Source of the DNA: Russula earlei
Lineage: Eukaryota; Basidiomycota; Agaricomycetes; Russulales; Russulaceae
Direction: 5' to 3'
NCBI GenBank assembly: GCA_025769875.1
Contig: JAGFNK010000113.1
Span: 62,001 to 126,000 of the forward strand
Length of the DNA stretch: 64,000 nt
The notes below the pieces were generated by a model that was not told where the DNA came from, did no database searches, and saw only the letters and a program-made list of their open reading frames with translations. Each line of letters opens with the position of its first letter. The first letter of the stretch is position 1. The position numbers were made by a program, and so were the translations under genes. Shown here in pieces: positions 58,463 to 64,000 of this stretch.

Positions 58463-60152
58463 ATGTCCTCGATGGTTAGTTGTGTTGCTTCGTTCTCTCT
58501 TTCTGAGCTGGTGGGGGGCTTCCATGCATGCGTTCCCTTTTCTTTCTGACAAATTCAAATTGTCCCTTGGCGCCCATCAGGACGCATTGGGCATGTCTTG
58601 ACACTTGTGCACTCCCCACGCATCATTAGACATCCACGGAGTGCTATTCTTCATCTTCGTCTCGTGTTGTCCTCTCTTGTTTTGTTCCTGAGCTCAGCAT
58701 GCCCTCACAGCATCTTCGCACAGGCTTCTCTCAGATCCCGACCACAAACCAAGCTCTGACCTTTCTTCCATAGGCCCTTCCCAATCAGCTGGTGTGGCGA
58801 GCATGCTGCCCAGAGCAAGCATGGACTCAAACGTGATTCTGTGACCACCTTCGCCACAGAGGTTATATTCCGTTATTGGTGGCAGTGTGCGCACAGTCAA
58901 CAAGCCACCGACTGTGCTATTGCCGTCTGCAGACATAGAGGGCAGACCAGCATTCGCGCGGTTCCATGCTGCACAATTGTCTCGTGTGACACCTTCCACA
59001 AGTGCCATGAGCGACAGCTGGCCGGACCCTGCGCACCCCAAGTTGGCATGCGGTGGTGGCAGAGGTGCGCTGGTATGAGTGAGAGATTTGGTCTTCCGGT
59101 GGTGAACAAGTGAGTCGCTACGCCCTACGCTAGCTCCAAGCATAGGCCGCGATGAAGGCAAGCCAGTTGCTTGTGCCAGGCAGTGTGCTTGCCACACCAT
59201 CACCAGCAACCTCATCTACCCCACAACACCCCTCATTGCTTCCGCCTCCAGCCCGCATGTCAATGCCTGTAACACCCCCAGGCAAGGCGCCGTTGATCCC
59301 CTTGTGCAGCACGCTTCGGAACTACTCACCTCCACCCACTCAGGCTCGCAACGGAAAGGATCGCGGTGACAACGAGGGGAGTGACAGTGGGTCGGTCGCA
59401 TGTGTTCTGCACAGTTCGTGAAATGCCCGAAGAAGAGCTGGCGGTGCCAGCATGGGCGGCTGTACTTGCACCACCTGCATTGTCATCCACCCTAGCTGTC
59501 CCGGGACAAGACGGGTCGGACATGAGCACGTTGATGATCTCAGCGAATGGCGGCCCAACGCGGCGCAAATTGATTAGGGTGTGGCTTCAGCCAACATTCT
59601 CGCCCACACCACCCATGCTGGACAAGGACGAGGATGAGGACGAGACATGGGAGCGTAGCGGGTGGCCGGCGCCCCTGCGTAGTAGCTCTGGCATTTGTGG
59701 CAGCTGCACGGCGAACAGTAGGAATCATCACGACAACAGCTTGGATGATGCCTCAACTGGGAGGCGAGTTGGCATGGGAGGAACGGATGTGATCGGGATT
59801 TGTGGGCAGACTCGAGTGACGAGGACGAGGAGTATGTGAAAGCGCGGAAGCTGTTGACTCAGGCGAGCAAGAAATGGTGGTGAGCCATCGGTTTTCTTGT
59901 TGTAGAGATGTTTTCCATGATGATGTGTAGGTTGAACATGACCACATCTTTGTAAGCTACTATATATAGAAATGTCATAGTGGGGGAGAGGTGTGAGAGC
60001 TGGTGTCTGGCTTTCCACAAACTGTCCACACAGCACAGCAGTTGTGACCAGATCCCGAGCCCCACCGAATGTCTTTTGAGCCTTTCACAAACAGGGCACG
60101 GGTGCCCTCGTAGCATCATCTCGCAGACATTCATGGCTGCCTCCACCCTACC
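58463..60152. other. GC-rich, non-repetitive island with degraded coding traces
   Basis: Clearly more GC-rich than the surrounding repeats. Plus-strand pieces at 59152-59420 (Pro/Ser-rich, SVLATPSPATSSTPQHPSLL) and 59366-59839 (with acidic MLDKDEDEDETWERSGWPAP) may be parts of one Pro-rich protein, but frames do not join with normal introns. Nothing is assignable to a family. It ends at the family B LTR at 60153. Confidence 0.4.
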
Positions 60153-60980
60153 TGTCAAGACACATACTGCTGATCACTAAGGACTCAGGAGCAGGTGGGC
60201 AAGGGTCGGAACAGAGGGTACGCGGTGTATATGGCGTTGAACAGGAGGACGAGCCAAAGGACTAGGAGATACCAGATGGGGACTGGTATGTGTTGCAGGA
60301 GGCAGAGGCAAAGAGTAGAGGCCAGTGCAGTGAGGGGCTTTAAACAAGGCAGTCATTGAAGAGTACCTTGAAGACAAGAGAGGACTTTAGACTGAGCAGT
60401 CACAGGGGAGTACCCAGGAGGATGAGAGTATCACAAATGGACAGTCTGACAACTGCCATACTTCATTGGGGCTTATATACAGTGTACAGGGTCGATTACA
60501 AAGAACTGGGACTATTCTAGACTCTTTGGTACCATCCAATAGGACTACAGAGGCATAAACTTGCTTGTGTCAAGTTTCAGGCTTACTGAGCGCATTACTG
60601 ATCATTGTGGAGCGATGACATCATTATGATGTCACTGTGGAGCACTTAGTGAGCCTATGAGGTCACTGTGGAGTTGTTCAGTCAGCCATGATGTCATTGG
60701 AGCCTTGATGACATCAGATGAGTTATGCAACAGTTTCTAAGAGTTTGTGCTGCTGTTTTGGGTTCCTGGTGGCTGGGTGACCATGTGGCTGCCACGCGAT
60801 GATTACCCGATTAGGAAACGGGTGCTTGGTCGTGTTATAGTGCCTTTGCAATAGCGATATCTTGCACTGCAGGAGGGATAGCCCAGAAAACGGAAGGGAG
60901 TTGGTAATTCAAAATGAGAGAGGTCTCTCTTGAGTGAAATAGGACCATCTATGGCCAGGACCTGGCCTTGGTTTGTAACA
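60153..60980 (-). mobile_element. Family B LTR (copy B3): 3' LTR of the gypsy element at the right edge
   Basis: 828 bp, plus-strand TGTCAAGACACATACTGCTG to GGTTTGTAACA; element sense TGTTACAAACC...TGTCTTGACA. It adjoins the polypurine tract and pol of the minus-strand element, so it is that element's 3' LTR. Confidence 0.85.
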
Positions 60981-60996
60981 TTCATCCCCTCTTTAT
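60981..60996 (-). promoter_or_regulatory. Polypurine tract (plus-strand primer site) of the gypsy element
   Basis: The inverse of ttcatcccctctttat is ataaagaggggatgaa, directly next to the LTR start TGTTACAAACC. The same purine core gaggggatga precedes LTR A4 at 53053-53062, so families A and B share replication signals. Confidence 0.75.
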
Positions 60997-61227
60997 AGAC
61001 TTGTTGCTCCTGCAATGGTAGGGACTTGTTTCTTTGGAAGGTGGAGTAGTTTGCATATGAAAAGTCGAAGTCTGTTTGTTTGTGGGGAGTTCTCTCTTGT
61101 TCTATGGATTGCTTTGGGGATAGCTGTGGTCGATTGAGTGCATGTGATCGCAGGGGTTCTCTGAAAAGTTTGTTGGTAACAAGGATAAAGATAGTCGTCG
61201 ACAGAGGTCATGATGAGAGTTATTGGT

Positions 61228-64000
61228 TTAGGGGTTACTCCTGGTGGGAATCGTTTTAAGCGCTTTCAGATATTTCCGATGGAAGTCTTTAACAAGTAAT
61301 TGCGCTTTTGATAGGTTAGAGGCTGGCTCCCAAGTGTTTTCTGCGGCAGTGTAACCTTTCCACTTAACTAGGTATTGGATCCCTTTGCGGTTTGGGGAGA
61401 GCCAGGAGTTTAAGATCTGTTCTACTTCATATTGTTCTTCTCCTTCAACTAGTATTGGTGGTGGGTTTGAGAAGTTAGGACCGTGGGCAATGGTTTCTTT
61501 GTAAGGTTTAATCAGGGAATGGTGAAAGACTGGGTGTATCTTCCAGGACTTTAGTAGCTCTAGGCGAACATTTACTGGATAGGCAGTGATGACTTTGAAT
61601 GGTCCGTAGCGTCGAGGGGCTAGTTTTGCTTTTGGGTGAGTGGTTCATAGATTTGTGGCTTCCAACCATACTTGATCCCCTTCTTTAAAATGAAATGTGG
61701 AGGTTTGAGGTCCTGATTGCTTCATGATCTCAGTTGCTTGGTTCAGGGAGGCAGCTACTTCTTCTCTGAGTTGGTCTAGTCTTGTTAGTCTTTCTTGGAT
61801 TGATGGGAACTTTGATGCAAAAGCAAGGGGCAGAGCAAATGTTGGGTTAAAGCCATACCAGACCTCAAAAGGGGGTTTGTTTGTAGCACTGTGTTGTCTG
61901 GAATTATGTGCAAACTCCATAAAGGGAATTAGTTCTGCCCAATTGTCCACTTGGTGGTTGCAAAATATTCGTAGGTATTGTTCTAGTTCTTGGTTAACTC
62001 ATTCTGTTTCTCCATCTGTCTGTGGGTGATATGCCGTGCTCAATGATACTTTGACATTTAATTTCTTCCATAGTTCTTGAGTAACTTTTGCTGCAAATTG
62101 AGGGCCTCTGTCTGATATTATTTGTGTTGGGAGGCCTATTCTCCTCCAGACATTGTTCATGATTAGTGTTGCTGTTTCATCCGCTGTGATTGTCTTGTGG
62201 CAGGGGGTAATGATTATTGCTTTGCTGAATCGATCTACCATGACTAGGAGGCTGTCAAAGCCTTGTGAAATTGGTAGGTCCGTGATAAAGCCCATGGTAA
62301 TGCTCTTCCATACTTCTCCAGCTGGTGTGATTGGTACGAGGGGTGTTTCTGTCTTTGGGTGGTTCTTTGTACTTTGGCAAATTGTGCAACCGTCTACATA
62401 ACTTTTGACATAGGTTAGCATTCCTGGCCACCAATAGTTTCGGCTGATTAGTTTGTAAGTTTTCCATTGGCCAGGATGTCCAGTGGTGAGGGAGTCATGA
62501 TGTAGTTTTAGTATTTTCTTTTGTAGGGTGTCATTGTTTGGGATATAGACTTTTCCTTTGAATAATATTAGTCCATCTTTGAGGTTCCAGTCTTGTAAGC
62601 CTTTGGATAATCGTCTTGGTCCATTCTTTATAATGATTGCTAATGCATTAGATACTTCTGGGTCATAGTCTTTGCTAGATCGCAGTTGTTGTCGAAGTTC
62701 TTGGTCGCAAATCGGTTCTGTAGCAGAGGTGCATGTTGCTCTAATTTTAAAATATTTGTCATCTAGGAGCACCTTTCCATCATTTTCGTTTTGTATCCCC
62801 TCTTTAAAGTCTGGCCGCCTGGACAGACCATCTGCTTTGTTCATAGTTCCTGGGTGATGGGTGATGGTAAAGTCAAAGTTGCTGAGAAGGAGTGCCCATC
62901 GGGCTTGTCGTCTTGTGAGTTTTTGTTTTGTCATGAAGTATGTCAAATTATTGTGGTCCGTCCATAGATCAATGGGGTGTGTAGCACCTTCAAGGTAGTG
63001 TTGGAAGTGCCAGAGGGATAAAACGATGGCAAGGAGTTCTTTATCATAGATCATGTAGTTTCGTTGTGCAGGGTCCAAGGATTTCGAAAAATAGGCTACT
63101 GGGTGATATCTGTTAAATTCATCAGGTTGTTCCAAGATTGCGCTGACTTCAAAATTGCTTGCATCGCAGATGAGCCAAAAGGGTTTAGTATGATCAGGTA
63201 ACATGAGGACTGGGGCTGTTGTGAATGCCTGGATTAACTTTCTAAATGCTTGTTCTTCATTGTCTCCCCATTTAAAGGGGTGTTCCTTCTTCGTTAGATT
63301 AAACAAGGGTTGTGCCATTTGTGAGTATCAGTGGATAAATCGTCAATAGAGTTGCAAAATCCTAGAAACGCTTGGACTTCTGTAACGTTGGTCGGAGTAG
63401 GCCACTTTGTAATGCCTATAAGCTTGTTTTGGTCCATCGATATTCGTCCTTGGGAGATATTGATGCCTAGGTAACTAATAGAGGTTTGTCGGAAAGCGCA
63501 TTTCTCTGGTTTCAAGTATAAGTCATGGTCTTGGAGTGTCTTCAGGACCTTGTGTGTCCAGTCGTCCAATTCATTCAAGGTTTGTGCCATGATTAGTATC
63601 TCATCCAGGTAAACAACCACTCATTCAGTGGCAATGTATTTTGCTAGGATGGTGTTCATAAAGCATTGGAAAGTGGCTGGGGCGTTGCAGAGACCAAATG
63701 TCATTATTAATGGCTCAAAGAGTCCTAATGGTGTCTTGAATGCTGCGAGGTGTTCATCGCCCTCTCTTAGGCAGATATTGTTATATCCTCATCGTATGTC
63801 AAACTTGGTGAAGTATTGAGCTCCTTGGAGTTTGTCGATTAATTCAGGAATCAAAGGTAGTGGATATGTGTCTTTGACAGTTGCTGTGTTCAGGGCTCTG
63901 TAGTCTTGTACTGGTTGTAGATTTCCTCCTTTCTTTTCCACAAGAAGAACGGACTGGCAATAGCTGCTTTTGATGGTCGGATAGTGCCTCTTTTCAAGTG
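61228..64000 (-). pseudogene. Ty3/gypsy (chromovirus) pol, 5' part beyond the right edge, several TGA stops
   Basis: In element order: reverse transcriptase (DTYPLPLIPELIDKLQGAQY, TFGLCNAPATFQCFMNTILA, VVVYLDEILI, YLKPEKCAFRQTSISYLGIN); RNase H (PFWLICDASNFEVSAILEQ, YDKELLAIVLSLWHFQHYLE, TDHNNLTYFMT); integrase zinc finger (LHHDSLTTGHPGQWKTYKLI, YVDGCTICQ); catalytic core (GFITDLPISQGFDSLLVMVD, IISDRGPQFAAKVTQELWK, FAHNSRQHSATNKPPFEVWY); C-terminal GPFKVITAYPVN; and chromodomain (GIQYLVKWKGYTAAENTWEP). It ends TIPTRSNP at 61228. Stops at about 63785, 63622, 63350, 63330, 62000 and 61650 are all TGA, and one base is missing near 63348. The RT box reads YLDE instead of YLDD. Dead copy; family certain. 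Confidence 0.92.

Overview
The window looks like nuclear DNA of a filamentous basidiomycete (Agaricomycetes). The protein-coding half has short GT-AG introns (mostly 45-60 nt), many exons per gene, and closely spaced genes often sharing short divergent promoters. It carries families typical of this group: F-box/LRR, fungal BTB, a Dal5-type permease and MATE. A Rhizoctonia/Ceratobasidiaceae origin is my inference from the F-box, BTB and retrotransposon style; it is not proven here. I saw no convincing tRNA, rRNA or CRISPR.

Positions 1 to about 37.5 kb are a gene-rich compartment. In order: 3' part of an SPT7-like SAGA bromodomain subunit (-); Cdh1/Fizzy-related APC/C activator (+); three unrecognised genes (4.2-6.9 kb); two tandem BTB genes (-); two penta-EF-hand paralogues (+) with an F-box/LRR gene (-) between them; an APH-fold kinase-like gene (-) divergent from the Mgs1/WRNIP1 AAA+ ATPase (+); mitochondrial Hsp70 (+); a MATE transporter (-); a poorly coding 3.4-kb stretch; a single-pass membrane protein (-); a small C2H2 protein (+); an ankyrin fragment; a 2-oxoglutarate/Fe(II) oxygenase (-) divergent from a Dal5-type permease (+); and an unrecognised gene. 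Housekeeping roles dominate: cell cycle, chromatin, replication stress, mitochondrial import.

At about 37.5 kb the window switches to a repeat compartment that runs to the right edge. It is a layered record of insertions. Four LTR families (A about 960 bp, B about 830 bp, C about 600 bp, D 385 bp) occur mostly as solo LTRs with intact 5-bp target duplications. They sit inside older elements: a TTA-flanked inverted-repeat DNA element, a Ty3/gypsy-type element, and a Copia-type gag. An unidentified long degraded reading frame (44.9-49.7 kb) lies directly upstream of a gypsy gag. The right end is the 3' half of a chromodomain gypsy element, which leaves the window on the minus strand.

Two decay signatures differ. 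Host genes show isolated 1-nt shifts, even in essential mitochondrial Hsp70, which points to residual assembly errors. Retroelement gag and pol frames are broken mostly by TGA codons, usually where Arg or Trp is expected, which points to C-to-T decay.
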